Shown: positions 1 through 8,326 of the stretch, one piece after another
Position numbering within the stretch: the first letter of the stretch is position 1
Layout: the number at the start of each line of letters is the position of its first letter
Assembly (NCBI RefSeq): GCF_000697965.2
Contig: NZ_CP015882.1
Location: 1,116,001-1,180,000 of the forward strand
Direction of reading: 5' to 3'
From: Ensifer adhaerens
Lineage (GTDB): Bacteria > Pseudomonadota > Alphaproteobacteria > Rhizobiales > Rhizobiaceae
DNA length: 64,000 nt
Position numbers and translations under genes: made by a program
The notes under the pieces: generated by a model
The model's input: the letters and a program-made list of their open reading frames with translations, nothing else
The model's database searches: none
Told to the model about the DNA's origin: nothing

Positions 1-692
1 CGCTCATCACCGACCCGGCCAAGGGAAACAAGATCGCGGTCGAAAGCGCGCACATGATTGCCGACCTGGCTGTTCTCGATCCGGAACTCACCTATTCCGT
101 GCCGCCGGCGGTAACCGCCGCCACCGGCGTCGACGCCATGGCCCATTGCGTGGAAGCCTTCACCAATCGCCGCGCCCATCCGATGATCGACGGCTTTGCC
201 CGAATGGGCTTCAAGCTCGTGGGCAAACATCTCGCCCGCGCAGTCAGGGATGGAGCCGATACCGAGGCGCGAGAAGGGATGATGCTTGCTTCCTACTACG
301 GCGGCATCTGCCTTGGGCCGGTCAATACCGCGGCTGGCCATGCCATCGCCTATCCGCTCGGAACGCGGCTTCGCCTGCCCCACGGATTGGCAAACGCCAT
401 CATCTTTCCGCATGTGCTCGCCTTCAACCAACCGGTTGCCGCGGCCAAGACGGCAGAAGTCGCAAGGGCGCTCGGTCTCGGCGAAGATCTCTCCTCCCAG
501 GAACTCCTGGGCGCTGCCCGTGGCTTCTGCCGTGATCTCGGCATCGAGATGTCGCTTGCCGCTCACGGCGCAAGTGCCGACGACTTGCCGCTTTATGCAA
601 GCGAGGCCCATGCCAACCGAAGGCTCATGGACAACAACCCGAGCGATATGAGTGTGGAGGACGTGCTTGCCGTCTACAAGGCAGCCTTTTGA
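1..692 (+). CDS. Iron-containing alcohol dehydrogenase, C-terminal part (5' end outside window)
   Basis: The frame is open from base 3 and ends at a TGA, so about 229 C-terminal residues are visible and the NAD-binding part lies to the left. The visible part carries the metal site of group III Fe-dependent alcohol dehydrogenases: the block DAMAHCVEAF, then AGHAIAYPLG and LPHGLANAI, whose Asp and His residues bind iron in this family. Members oxidise alcohols or hydroxy acids, or reduce maleylacetate, with NAD(P). The gene converges on a four-carbon acid sugar kinase and its regulator, so a hydroxy-acid substrate is plausible, but the sequence does not fix it. Confidence 0.9.
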   Translation, partial: LITDPAKGNKIAVESAHMIADLAVLDPELTYSVPPAVTAATGVDAMAHCVEAFTNRRAHPMIDGFARMGFKLVGKHLARAVRDGADTEAREGMMLASYYGGICLGPVNTAAGHAIAYPLGTRLRLPHGLANAIIFPHVLAFNQPVAAAKTAEVARALGLGEDLSSQELLGAARGFCRDLGIEMSLAAHGASADDLPLYASEAHANRRLMDNNPSDMSVEDVLAVYKAAF

Positions 693-713
693 TCCATAGA
701 CCATGCAAAAAAC

Positions 714-740
714 AAAACCCCGGCGTCTGCCGGGGTTTTT
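714..740. terminator. Bidirectional intrinsic terminator
   Basis: A 7-bp stem CCCCGGC/GCCGGGG with a 4-nt loop is flanked by an A-run on the left and a T-run on the right. It sits between the stop of the alcohol dehydrogenase and the stop of the convergent GntR gene and can serve both. Confidence 0.9.
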
Positions 741-750
741 GCTTTGTCGA

Positions 751-1452
751 TTACTTGGTCGCTTGGAACAGACGTTCGCGGGATCCGGAAAGGTGGTCAT
801 GCATGAGTTGTCTCGCCTTTACGCCTTCACGCGCGGCAATCGCTTCCGCGATCGCTTCGTGCTCCCCGAAAACGCGCGTCAGCCCGGTCGTCTCCCGTTT
901 GACCGAGGCGCCATGAAACCGCATCCCGACCGCGATGTGATCCTTGAGCGCTTCCATTGCCGTGAAAAAATAGCTGTTCTGGGCCGCACGTGCGATCGCA
1001 AGATGAAACTGGAAGTCCGCATCCTCCCGGTGCGATTGCCGGTTGGTGGCGTCCCGCATCAGTTCCAACGCCTGGCGGATGGCGGACAAGCTGGCCGCGT
1101 CATGCCGCTCGGCAGCAGCCTGCGCGGCAGCCGGCTCGACCGTCAATCGGAACTCGTAGCAGTTCAGAAGATCGGCGACGTTTTCCAGTTGTCCGAAGCC
1201 CAGCGGCTCACGCATGCCGACGGCACGAACGAAACTGCCGGCGCCGCGGCGTGAATAGATGAAACCCTGCTCGCGCAGCCGGCGCAACGCCTCTCGAATG
1301 ATCGGACGCGAAACCTCGAATTCACTTGCCAGTTCGTGCTCGGTCGGCAAGCGCTCGTCCGGCTTGTAGGCGCCGGACTTGATCGCACGGTGCATGCGCT
1401 CAAAGACGAGATCGCCGAGGCTCTTGCGTGCTGTTCCGTTCTCCAGTCCCAT
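751..1452 (-). CDS. GntR-family transcriptional regulator, FCD (FadR) subfamily
   Basis: A 233-residue protein with an N-terminal winged helix (about residues 12-75; LPTEHELASEFEVSRPIIRE is the recognition region) followed by an all-helical FCD ligand domain (about 90-220) with the conserved D-F-Q-F-H-L-A pattern and a late G-E-H-E-A-I motif that holds metal and acid ligand in FadR/LldR-type proteins. It lies 3 bp downstream of the sugar-acid kinase gene on the same strand, so the two are co-transcribed and it probably represses that operon until an organic acid binds. Family call is secure; the ligand is not known. Confidence 0.93.
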   Translation of the reverse strand: MGLENGTARKSLGDLVFERMHRAIKSGAYKPDERLPTEHELASEFEVSRPIIREALRRLREQGFIYSRRGAGSFVRAVGMREPLGFGQLENVADLLNCYEFRLTVEPAAAQAAAERHDAASLSAIRQALELMRDATNRQSHREDADFQFHLAIARAAQNSYFFTAMEALKDHIAVGMRFHGASVKRETTGLTRVFGEHEAIAEAIAAREGVKARQLMHDHLSGSRERLFQATK

Positions 1453-1455
1453 CCG

Positions 1456-2484
1456 TCATCCCATCTTGCGAAGGACAGCCTCCGCGATTTCCTTAAGCGT
1501 ATCCGGCGCGCCGAATCCGCCGGACTTGGCAATGATGCAACGTCCATCGACCTCAGCCAAGCCCAGGCCGGGCAGGCACTCGCCCAGCAGGCGAAAACGC
1601 TGGATGCCCATTTTCCTCAAAACTGCCTCTCCAGTTGCGCCGCCGGACAGAAGCAGCGTCCCTGCCCGTTCGACAAGGCCCGGACAGACGCTCTCGGCAA
1701 GCGCCTCGGAAACGGCCTCCGGCGTCACCTCCCCTTCACCCGGCACCGCCTGAACGAGCGTGATTGCGCCGCCGGTGTCGTCTGCGGCCGAAAGCCGCCC
1801 GTTGGGCGCGGGCAAATAGGATAAGGCAAGGTCGTTGCGAAGCGTGTCGATCTGGGCAAGGGTAATCGGGTCTCGGGACCCAATGACGAACAAAGCCCTA
1901 CCGGCAATCACCTGGGCAGCCCGCGGTTGTTGACCGCCACTCATCCGTTCGGCAAGCGCCTCGGCCAGACCGCGCGCTCCAATCAGCAGATCCGTACCAC
2001 TTCTTTCCGCATTCTCAAGCAAGGCGCGCATCTCGGCTTCAGTGGATACGTCCGGGATGATGGCCTTGGCCGCATGCCGGCCGAGCTTCTCGGCAACGGA
2101 GATGGGCACATCTACTCCGAAGCCTTGCACGCTGCCGGACATGACAACCCGACCGAAGGCCGGGATGGCGGGCGCCACGAGCGCCGATCCGAAAGACATT
2201 GCGTCGAGTTCGGCGACGATGTTGCCCTTAAGACGGGAGTCGACCTTCTTGAAGATGCGCGAACCCGAAGGCAGCGCAGCGAGCGTGGCAACTGTTCGTT
2301 GCCGGGCGGATGCGGGGCTGCGTTCTCGCGATCCGAGATTGACCGAAACCACGTCCGGCCCCGTTTTCAGGACATCATCGATCGCTTCGGGCGCCAAAGC
2401 GACTTCGACATAAAAGCCCCTCGCGGCAAAGGGCGCCGCGGCATCCAGAGCGCCGGTCAGATCATCAGCGACAATGACGAGCAT
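1456..2484 (-). CDS. Four-carbon acid sugar kinase family protein (DUF1537)
   Basis: A 342-residue protein starting MLVIVADDLTGA, the N-terminal signature of the OtnK/DtnK family, which phosphorylates D-threonate, D-erythronate or 3-oxo-tetronate. A central VIGSRDPITLAQI block and the late LLLSGGATGEAVLRKMG block match the substrate- and nucleotide-binding halves of the family. It is somewhat short for the family (often 400 or more residues), so the N-terminal substrate domain may be compact. It heads a two-gene operon with the GntR regulator. The exact acid sugar cannot be read from the sequence. Confidence 0.85.
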   Translation of the reverse strand: MLVIVADDLTGALDAAAPFAARGFYVEVALAPEAIDDVLKTGPDVVSVNLGSRERSPASARQRTVATLAALPSGSRIFKKVDSRLKGNIVAELDAMSFGSALVAPAIPAFGRVVMSGSVQGFGVDVPISVAEKLGRHAAKAIIPDVSTEAEMRALLENAERSGTDLLIGARGLAEALAERMSGGQQPRAAQVIAGRALFVIGSRDPITLAQIDTLRNDLALSYLPAPNGRLSAADDTGGAITLVQAVPGEGEVTPEAVSEALAESVCPGLVERAGTLLLSGGATGEAVLRKMGIQRFRLLGECLPGLGLAEVDGRCIIAKSGGFGAPDTLKEIAEAVLRKMG

Positions 2485-2523
2485 CTCAAAATCCAGACGA
2501 TTTGTTGTTATCTTTAATTGTCC

Positions 2524-2551
2524 ATTTTATATTGAAATGTCAATATTTTTT
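2524..2551 (-). promoter_or_regulatory. Candidate promoter/operator of the kinase-GntR operon
   Basis: An AT-rich stretch just upstream of the kinase start has an imperfect inverted repeat with TTG at one end and CAA at the other, and a TTGACA hexamer on the minus strand. It is a reasonable landing site for RNA polymerase and the GntR protein. Weak evidence. Confidence 0.3.
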
Positions 2552-2589
2552 GGAAAGAAATTACAAATTAGGCGCACTCTGCCGCGACC

Positions 2590-2785
2590 GATGTTAGGCA
2601 TCGGTTCTCGTCCTTGGGCTTCCGTGCGCCGATTTTCAGGAAGCGCTCGCAATAGGATGGCAACGGCAGGTTTCAGGCCGCGATGCCATAAGCCTCGATC
2701 ACGAGGACTGCGACGGTTTTCGCCGCTCTCGTCTAAGGGCGCCACGTCATCGGACCGAACAACACTGAGCTTCCCGGGCGCCGTC
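2590..2785 (-). pseudogene. Decayed fragment of an OmpA-family C-terminal domain
   Basis: Read on the minus strand with stops ignored, this stretch gives KTVAVLVIEAYGIAA, a stop, then CERFLK and DENRCLTS. These line up with ESVAVLLTEVYGIPA, GERFLK and EDNRRVTI in the intact OmpA-family gene immediately to its right. Similarity is also visible at the nucleotide level over about 130 bp. In-frame stops and the lack of any upstream portion show that it is a relic of a tandem duplicate, not a gene. Confidence 0.75.
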
Positions 2786-2816
2786 GCGAACGCATGGTGG
2801 CTGGACGTCGCGAGCG

Positions 2817-4943
2817 TTATCGCTGTGCGACTGGGCGTACCAGTGGCGTCACGCGTCGGATGGTCACGCGGCGGTTATCTTCCGCCGGCTCGGGCGTACT
2901 GATCTTGAGGAAACGCTCGCCGTAGCCTTGCGTCACCAGGTTCTCCGCCGGGATGCCGTAGACTTCCGTCAGGAGGACCGCGACGGACTCGGCACGCTCG
3001 TCGGAGAGGACGAGGTTCGACCGGTCGGAACCGACAGCGTCCGTGTGCCCCTCGATGAAGAAGGTTTCACCGGGATCCTTGCCGAGCACCTTCTGCATGG
3101 CGTCGGCGACCGTTCGCAGCGTCTTTGCCTGTGACATCGACACTTCGGCGCTGCCGGTTTCGAAATGGATCGTGTCGAGATCGATGCGCCGGACCTTGTC
3201 ACGGAGACGGGCGGAATTGCGGACTTCATCGATGGAATAGACACGCTCCACGCGCTCGACCGGCGGTTCGGACAGAAACGCGTAGTAATCTCGATCCGGC
3301 TCCTGCGAATAGTCGACGATGTAGTCATCGACCGGGATCGTCAGGCGCATCGGCGGCAGGTCATAACCGACGTCGACGATCGCCGGGCGCCTTTCGTCCT
3401 GATAGTCCGGCGCGTACATCAACACATACTCGTTGCCATCGCTGTCGACGCGCGAGCGCTGCAAGACGTCACCGTAACGGTCATAGACGGTGACGATCCG
3501 GTAGCCGCCCGGGCGCACGATCGTTTCACGCACGCGGCCGCGCGGAAGCTCGTCGTAGTACGCCTCCCGCGCGCCGTGGCGCAGGCGCGGACGATCGTCG
3601 CCACGCACGAAGATCTGGTCGCCGACGCCAAGGACGACACGATCGTCGAGCCTCTCGACGACGCGCACCTCGGTCACATCATTGTTCGTCGTGCTGTTGA
3701 CAGTCCTGTTGTTGATGACGGTATTGTTGACGATGTTCGTCGTGTCCGGCACCGCGAATGCTGGCACCGCGTCAACGCGTCGACCTTCCTCCTTGATCCC
3801 GGCCTCGATCCTCTGCGCGGCCGTCTGCCGCACGTCGGCCGGGATTTCAGCCTGGGCCGCGGCGTCATCCGTCGGTGGCGCTATGTTCCCCTGGACGCGC
3901 AATTCTTCGCGCTGCTTGCGCCGAGCCTCGCGCCCCTGGTTGCCGCCGGACTTGTCGGCGTCCTTGTCACTGTCGAGCACGGCCGCGCCGTTATCGACCG
4001 GAAGCACAATGGTTTCGTCGGTCGCTGCCGGATCCTGGGCGATCTTTCGCTTGTCTGCCTTCGTGCGCTTGTCGACGACAACAGGTGCAGGCTTGGCCTG
4101 AGGCTCCTCACTCTGGCGCTGTTCGGCCGTCACGGGCTGTTCAGACCCTGGAACGGGCTGCGGCTCACTCTCACCGGTCTGTGGCGCCAGCTTTTGCTCT
4201 TCCGGCTGCTGACGTTCAGTTTGCTGCTTGCGCTTCTTGGGCACCGGTACCTGCGCTTCCCCAGCGTTCTGCGGAGTGCTCTCATCTATAGCGGGTTGCT
4301 GTCCTTCTGCCTGCTCTTTGCGCTTCTTGCGTTCAGGTGCTTGTTGTTCCTCAGCCTGCCGCGGAGCGCCTTCCTCTATGGCGGGTTGCTGTTCTTCTGC
4401 CTGCTGCTTGCGCTTCTTGCGTTCGGGAGCCTGTTGTTCTTCAGCCTTCCGTGGCGCGCTTTCCTCGGTACCGGGCTGCTGTTCTTCAGCCTGTTGCTTG
4501 CGCTTCTTGCGCTGAGGCGCCTGTTGCTCTTCAGCCTGCCGCGGAGCGCCTTTCTCGATGGCGGGTTGCTGTTCTTCTGCCTGCTGCTTGCGCTTCTTGC
4601 GTTCGGGCGCCTGCTGTTCTTCAGCCTTCCGTGGCGCGCTTTCCTCGGTACCGGGCTGCTGTTCCTCAGCCTGTTGCTTGCGCTTCTTGCGAGACGGCTC
4701 TTCTGCCTGGCGCTGCGGCTCCTCGGCCTGCGGTTGCTGCTGTTCTACCTGCCCTTCCCCCCCGTCCTGCTGCTTCTTGCGCTTCTTGAGCAGCAGTAAA
4801 TCCTCGGGCGACTGCTGGTCGACGCCTTCCTGAGCGACCTGGAACGGCACCCTCAGGTTCTCGGCCAGCGCCGGCTGTATCACGAATGATGCGGCGAAGA
4901 CTGGAAGGGCCACCGTTGCGAAAAGTTTGGAAGGCATCGACAT
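2817..4943 (-). CDS. OmpA-family protein with long Gln/Glu/Lys-rich repeat region
   Basis: A 708-residue exported protein. The start at 4943 is chosen because AGGAG lies about 8 nt upstream and a signal peptide ending ALA follows directly; an upstream ATG at 5033 has neither. Order: signal peptide (1-27), low-complexity Q/E/K region with a 30-residue repeat (86 to about 250), an Asn/Thr-rich linker, a YxRYGDVLxR beta-rich segment, and a C-terminal OmpA domain (about 588-700) with IHFETGSAEV and FIEGHTDAVGSDRSN, the peptidoglycan-binding motif. It probably anchors the cell envelope to murein from the periplasm or outer membrane. The very basic KKRK motifs in an acidic, Gln-rich frame are unusual for this family. 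Confidence 0.88.
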   Translation of the reverse strand: MSMPSKLFATVALPVFAASFVIQPALAENLRVPFQVAQEGVDQQSPEDLLLLKKRKKQQDGGEGQVEQQQPQAEEPQRQAEEPSRKKRKQQAEEQQPGTEESAPRKAEEQQAPERKKRKQQAEEQQPAIEKGAPRQAEEQQAPQRKKRKQQAEEQQPGTEESAPRKAEEQQAPERKKRKQQAEEQQPAIEEGAPRQAEEQQAPERKKRKEQAEGQQPAIDESTPQNAGEAQVPVPKKRKQQTERQQPEEQKLAPQTGESEPQPVPGSEQPVTAEQRQSEEPQAKPAPVVVDKRTKADKRKIAQDPAATDETIVLPVDNGAAVLDSDKDADKSGGNQGREARRKQREELRVQGNIAPPTDDAAAQAEIPADVRQTAAQRIEAGIKEEGRRVDAVPAFAVPDTTNIVNNTVINNRTVNSTTNNDVTEVRVVERLDDRVVLGVGDQIFVRGDDRPRLRHGAREAYYDELPRGRVRETIVRPGGYRIVTVYDRYGDVLQRSRVDSDGNEYVLMYAPDYQDERRPAIVDVGYDLPPMRLTIPVDDYIVDYSQEPDRDYYAFLSEPPVERVERVYSIDEVRNSARLRDKVRRIDLDTIHFETGSAEVSMSQAKTLRTVADAMQKVLGKDPGETFFIEGHTDAVGSDRSNLVLSDERAESVAVLLTEVYGIPAENLVTQGYGERFLKISTPEPAEDNRRVTIRRVTPLVRPVAQR
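4190..4688 (-). repeat. 90-bp tandem coding repeat, about 5.5 copies
   Basis: Five and a half head-to-tail units encode KKRKQQAEEQQP followed by a variable stretch and AEEQQAPER. Units 1 and 3 carry GTEESAPRK, units 2 and 4 carry AIE-x-GAPRQ, so the array also repeats with a 180-bp period. Unit 5 is diverged and unit 6 partial, which suggests growth by duplication of a two-unit block at the N-terminal side. Confidence 0.92.
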
Positions 4944-5369
4944 GATTTTCACTCCTGTTACTGGGAGACCCCAGCGCCCGTTGGCGCTGTACGAACGGCG
5001 CGCCTTACGACGCGGCACAAGCGGGGCCATCACCCGAGCCTCCGACTTTTGTGGCAGTCAAAGGCTAGTCCCAACGCAGCAGCGAACAAACGGTTCCGCC
5101 CAGCAGACCCTGTTGCGAAACTGCCAACTGCAGGGTCGGGCGGCCGGTCCCGGGAAACGGAAAGGCAAAAATGAGGAGTATCGGCCAGGTGTACGAGCAG
5201 CCGTGATCACTAAGATGGCTGTCGGTCGTGGCGATCCACTTGAGCGGCCGCCAGCCGCGACGCTGGCCGATCCGGATTGCCGTTCAGTAGAGGCGCGAGG
5301 CGGCATTGGGCATGCTGGGGTTCGATCGCCCCATCGGCGGAGCAGACGTCCGTCCTGTTGATCCTGGAT

Positions 5370-5671
5370 GAAGTGGTATCGGCAAAAAACTCTCTCCGCC
5401 GCCACCATTGCTCGCGGGGCTCTCCGGCACGCCGGAAGGCCGCCAGGTGCTGGAAGAGGCCAAGGCCCTGGCCCGCGCTCTTGAGCGACGTCTTGGCAGT
5501 TCGGATCCGGGAAGTTTCAATTAGGAGCTCGATCGTCTGGGGTTGAAAGATCCGGCTGTAGTCGATCGCATCAAGGACGTCGCCAGCCTTGTCAATAGGA
5601 CACCGGGCGGAGTTGAGCCGGGCCTATGAACTCACGTGTGGGCTGAAGAAGGGACTGGGCTTGGGCATGTG
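5370..5671 (+). pseudogene. 3' end of an unidentified, decayed reading frame
   Basis: The stretch from about 5370 reads PPLLAGLSGTPEGRQVLEEA, then ARALERRLGSSDPGSF, then a stop at 5522, and continues in the same frame with ELDRLGLKDP and VVDRIKDVASLVNRT. After a frame change near 5605 it reads RAELSRAYELTCGLKKGLGL and ends at a TGA at 5671. The composition is coding-like across the stop and the shift. I do not recognise the protein; it resembles the charged helical tail of a larger polypeptide. The rest of 5034-5715 holds nothing I can support. Confidence 0.5.
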
Positions 5672-5715
5672 AGGCATGTCGGCGATGTGAGGTACCCAGA
5701 ACCGCTGGGCCAGAT

Positions 5716-6644
5716 TTAAGAAAGAATGCCCAGTATTTCACGGCGCTGTTTAAGGTGTTTCGCGGGGTTCTGTTCCTTCAGCTTTACGAGGTTGAGGACC
5801 TTCCAGCGGACAGCCGGAAGATCCGCTGCCTGTGGAAGGCCGATCGCGTCGAAATCGGGCTCGCCGTCATGGAGCGTTAGAAGGAACCGCATGGCCTTTT
5901 CATCCAGCCTTGCGAGAATATCGCCGGTCAATCGGTTCCTCACCCCTTCCAACTCGTTAAGGCTGACTGCTTCCGATGTCATGCCCTCGAACTCTTTTAC
6001 GAAAGCCTCGTCGAGCTTCACGAGCGAGGGACGCACCAATTCGTGCGGCGGTCGGCCGGAGCTTGCGACATAAACGAGGAACGTGTGAAACAACGCATCT
6101 GTCAGACCTTCATTCTCATACAGCAGCTTCACGTCGAACAAGTCACGTGGATGCTGGCGGTCGACAGCTGCATGCAGCTTGCCGCCGAAAAGGTCCTCGA
6201 ACGAAACGACCTTCATTTCCGCAAAGCCGAATTCGTCTTCGACCGCTTCGCTCACGCGTCGTAGTTCAGGCGGGTGGACCGTCCCTCTGGCGACCGGCGA
6301 GGTCTCGATCTTGATTTCGGCGCCTCCTTGCCGGACGAGGACGCGCGTGTCGTTGTTGCCTCCGCCGGCTATCCTCTGCACCGTGACACCCCGGAGGTTT
6401 CGCAGTAGATCGTGCGGATTTGCTCGAGTGTGGTGTCGATACCTTTCAGCGTCGTCTCGCGATCCTCGATCGGGAGATAGGTCAGATCAATATCGACTGA
6501 TAGTCGTGGCATGTCGCGGTAGAAGAGGTTGATCGCCGTGCCACCTTTAAGGGCGAAGGTTTCCTGACGTGCAATGAAAGGAAGGGTCTTCACCAGGAGT
6601 TCCACTTGCCGCATATATTGCTCACGCGCCACGGGGCGTCTCAT
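5716..6644 (-). pseudogene. abiEii: AbiEii/AbiGii-family nucleotidyltransferase toxin, frameshifted
   Basis: Two overlapping frames together give a full AbiEii-type toxin. The first frame carries FALKGGTAINLFYRDMPRLS and VDIDLTYLP, the GG-T and D-x-D motifs of the nucleotidyltransferase fold. After about residue 78 the frame is lost and the rest continues in another frame with EIKIETS and GGKLHAAVDRQHPRDLFDV, the later Lys and Arg-Asp motifs. A single missing base near 6411-6413 restores one frame reading IRT-x-LLRNLRGVTVQR. All recognised catalytic motifs survive, so the lesion is recent, a programmed shift, or a sequencing error. The gene overlaps the antitoxin stop by 23 bp or starts just after it at 6614. 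Confidence 0.85.
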
Positions 6645-7476
6645 TTGGCATCAGCTCGTCTGGAATGGTGATTCGGTAAGCCGGGTGAAGCCGACCACCT
6701 GGGGTGAGTGCTCGGTCGCCCGTGCCGAGATCGATCGCCGACATGTCGATGTGCCTGCGCCAAGCGTGCCCGTGCTTGTCTGCATAAACGAAGAAGAGGC
6801 GCTTGGTCTTTACACTTCGGCACTCCGCCAGAAGTCTTGTCAGCAGCTTCGGGCGCAGATTGGCCAGGCTCTCGAACGCCATGTCGACGGTGTGGAAGCT
6901 TTCGCTCTTTGGCAGCTCATCGAGCATTTCGATGATCGCGCGTTCAGGAGACGACATCGGGATCGGCCAGCGCCACGGGCTCAGGGCGAGCTCGCCGTCG
7001 GCATCGTCCGATAGATTGAAATCAGAATGTTCAACGCCGAGGGCCGCGTCTCCAAACAAATTGGCGCTTCTGGTCAGGATCCGCGCATCGGTATGCATTT
7101 TCGACAGCCACAACGGAATGTCGGAGCCGTAGAGGCAAAGAACGAACTCGCCGCTGAGCGAGAGATAGTGACTATGGCCCCGCAGGGAGAGAGCACTTGC
7201 CCCGCCAACGTGGAATTTGTGCCGCATCAGCCATATGGCCGAAAGCAAAGGGATCTTCCATCCCGTAACGGCATCCGGGTTCGTGTCTGGCGAAAATGGA
7301 CGTCGATAGAGGCCCGTCAATGCTGGTTCCAACCAACCGCGTTTGACGTAGCCCGAAACCGATTGTCGCGAGATGGCGTGACGAGCCATCCACGCAGTGT
7401 CCACCAGGAATCCAGGTGGGACGGCTTGGAGAAGCTGCTTTAGCTTTGTCTCGCTTTGTCCACTCATGTTTGACAT
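6622..7476 (-). CDS. abiEi: Type IV toxin-antitoxin system AbiEi-family antitoxin
   Basis: A 284-residue protein with the AbiEi layout: an N-terminal winged helix (MARHAISRQSVSGYVKRGWL, about residues 29-48), a central domain with GGASALSLRGHSHYL, and a C-terminal domain with SSPERAIIEMLDELP. AbiEi blocks the AbiEii nucleotidyltransferase without stable binding and represses its own operon through inverted repeats in the promoter. It directly precedes the toxin gene, as is usual. A candidate operator lies 50-70 bp upstream at 7529-7547. The antitoxin frame is intact although the toxin frame is broken. Confidence 0.9.
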   Translation of the reverse strand: MSNMSGQSETKLKQLLQAVPPGFLVDTAWMARHAISRQSVSGYVKRGWLEPALTGLYRRPFSPDTNPDAVTGWKIPLLSAIWLMRHKFHVGGASALSLRGHSHYLSLSGEFVLCLYGSDIPLWLSKMHTDARILTRSANLFGDAALGVEHSDFNLSDDADGELALSPWRWPIPMSSPERAIIEMLDELPKSESFHTVDMAFESLANLRPKLLTRLLAECRSVKTKRLFFVYADKHGHAWRRHIDMSAIDLGTGDRALTPGGRLHPAYRITIPDELMPNETPRGA

Positions 7477-7528
7477 TGTAGCGCGTCTGTAAAGTTATCG
7501 CCACTGCTACTTTAATGAAAGCTGCAAA

Positions 7529-7547
7529 TGTCAATTGAAAATTGACA
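7529..7547. promoter_or_regulatory. Perfect inverted repeat, candidate AbiEi operator
   Basis: TGTCAATT and AATTGACA form perfect 8-bp arms around a 3-nt centre, about 55 bp upstream of abiEi. Each arm contains a TTGACA hexamer, one on each strand, so the repeat would overlap the -35 element of an abiE promoter. AbiEi proteins are known to bind inverted repeats in this position. Confidence 0.55.
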
Positions 7548-7832
7548 AAAATCGTCTCATCCAAAGTGGGTCGTCCGTTTTTTCTCTCGGTTTTTGATAG
7601 CTGCAATCAACGCGCCCGGGAATCGTTGGCCTGTTGTCTTCTCGTCCCGTTGCCACCACGAGATCGGATCGCGATAACTGTCGCAGCGATCACCGACGCC
7701 TCTCAACCGAGCTCGCATTCGGGATTGCCGGCTCTCTCTACGTTCGGGCGGTCACGCGCGCTCCACGGCTCGCGCTTGTGCAGCACTTCGCCATGGCGAC
7801 AGGCCCAACCACGAGAGAACGGGCCCCGGACG

Positions 7833-7847
7833 TTGCCTTTTTGGCAA
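7833..7847. promoter_or_regulatory. 15-bp palindrome TTGCCTTTTTGGCAA upstream of the ferredoxin gene
   Basis: TTGCC-N5-GGCAA contains a T-N11-A core of LysR-type operators. It lies 85 bp before the ferredoxin start, and two near-identical copies stand at 16837 and 16873 between the ABC/catabolic operon and the aldehyde dehydrogenase. Shared control by one regulator is inferred. The other sequence between 7477 and 7931 shows no gene. Confidence 0.6.
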
Positions 7848-7931
7848 TCGACCTTGCGAATATCTGTGCTTCTTCGGCAAGGGAAACTCTGAATAATTGG
7901 CCGTGCAAACAACTCTTCAGAGATCCGCAAG

Positions 7932-8270
7932 ATGGCCTATGTCATTACCGAACCCTGCATCGACGTGAAGGATGGCGACTGCACCGCCGCCTGCCCTGTG
8001 GACTGCATTTACGAGGGTGGCCGCACCTTCTACATCCACCCCGACGAATGCATAAATTGCGGGCTCTGTCTTTCGATCTGTCCCGTCGATGCCATTGCCT
8101 GGGATCAGGAGATACCAAACAACCAGCGCCACTTCATCGCTGTGAACAAGGAGTTCTTCGGGTCCGATGTCACGGGGATGGGGTCGCCCGGCGGCTGGAG
8201 CAAGGAGTGCTCCACGACGCAGGACCATCCTTTCGTTGCCGCCTTCGAGAAGGCAGCCGCGATCGCTTAG
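7932..8270 (+). CDS. fdxA: 7Fe ferredoxin, FdxA type
   Basis: A 112-residue soluble electron carrier. Cysteines 9, 17 and 50 match the ligands of a [3Fe-4S] cluster and 21, 40, 43 and 46 those of a [4Fe-4S] cluster; the pattern is that of Azotobacter FdI shifted by one, including the extra Cys25. The C-terminal tail with GWSKECS is typical of the longer alphaproteobacterial forms. The gene stands alone behind the palindrome at 7833 and converges on the amidohydrolase. Because that palindrome is shared with the catabolic operon, the ferredoxin may serve its FAD oxidoreductase; this last point is inference. Confidence 0.93.
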   Translation: MAYVITEPCIDVKDGDCTAACPVDCIYEGGRTFYIHPDECINCGLCLSICPVDAIAWDQEIPNNQRHFIAVNKEFFGSDVTGMGSPGGWSKECSTTQDHPFVAAFEKAAAIA

Positions 8271-8326
8271 CAAGTCCGCCCCCTATAGGAGACCAGAGGG
8301 TGACGCCTACCGCCTTGTCGCCGCGC

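Noticed and set aside
3165..4799. Long plus-strand open frame opposite the OmpA-family gene
   Set aside because: It mirrors the repeat array and yields Leu/Phe-rich low-complexity protein without RBS; the minus-strand gene has signal peptide, domain and stop consistent with coding.
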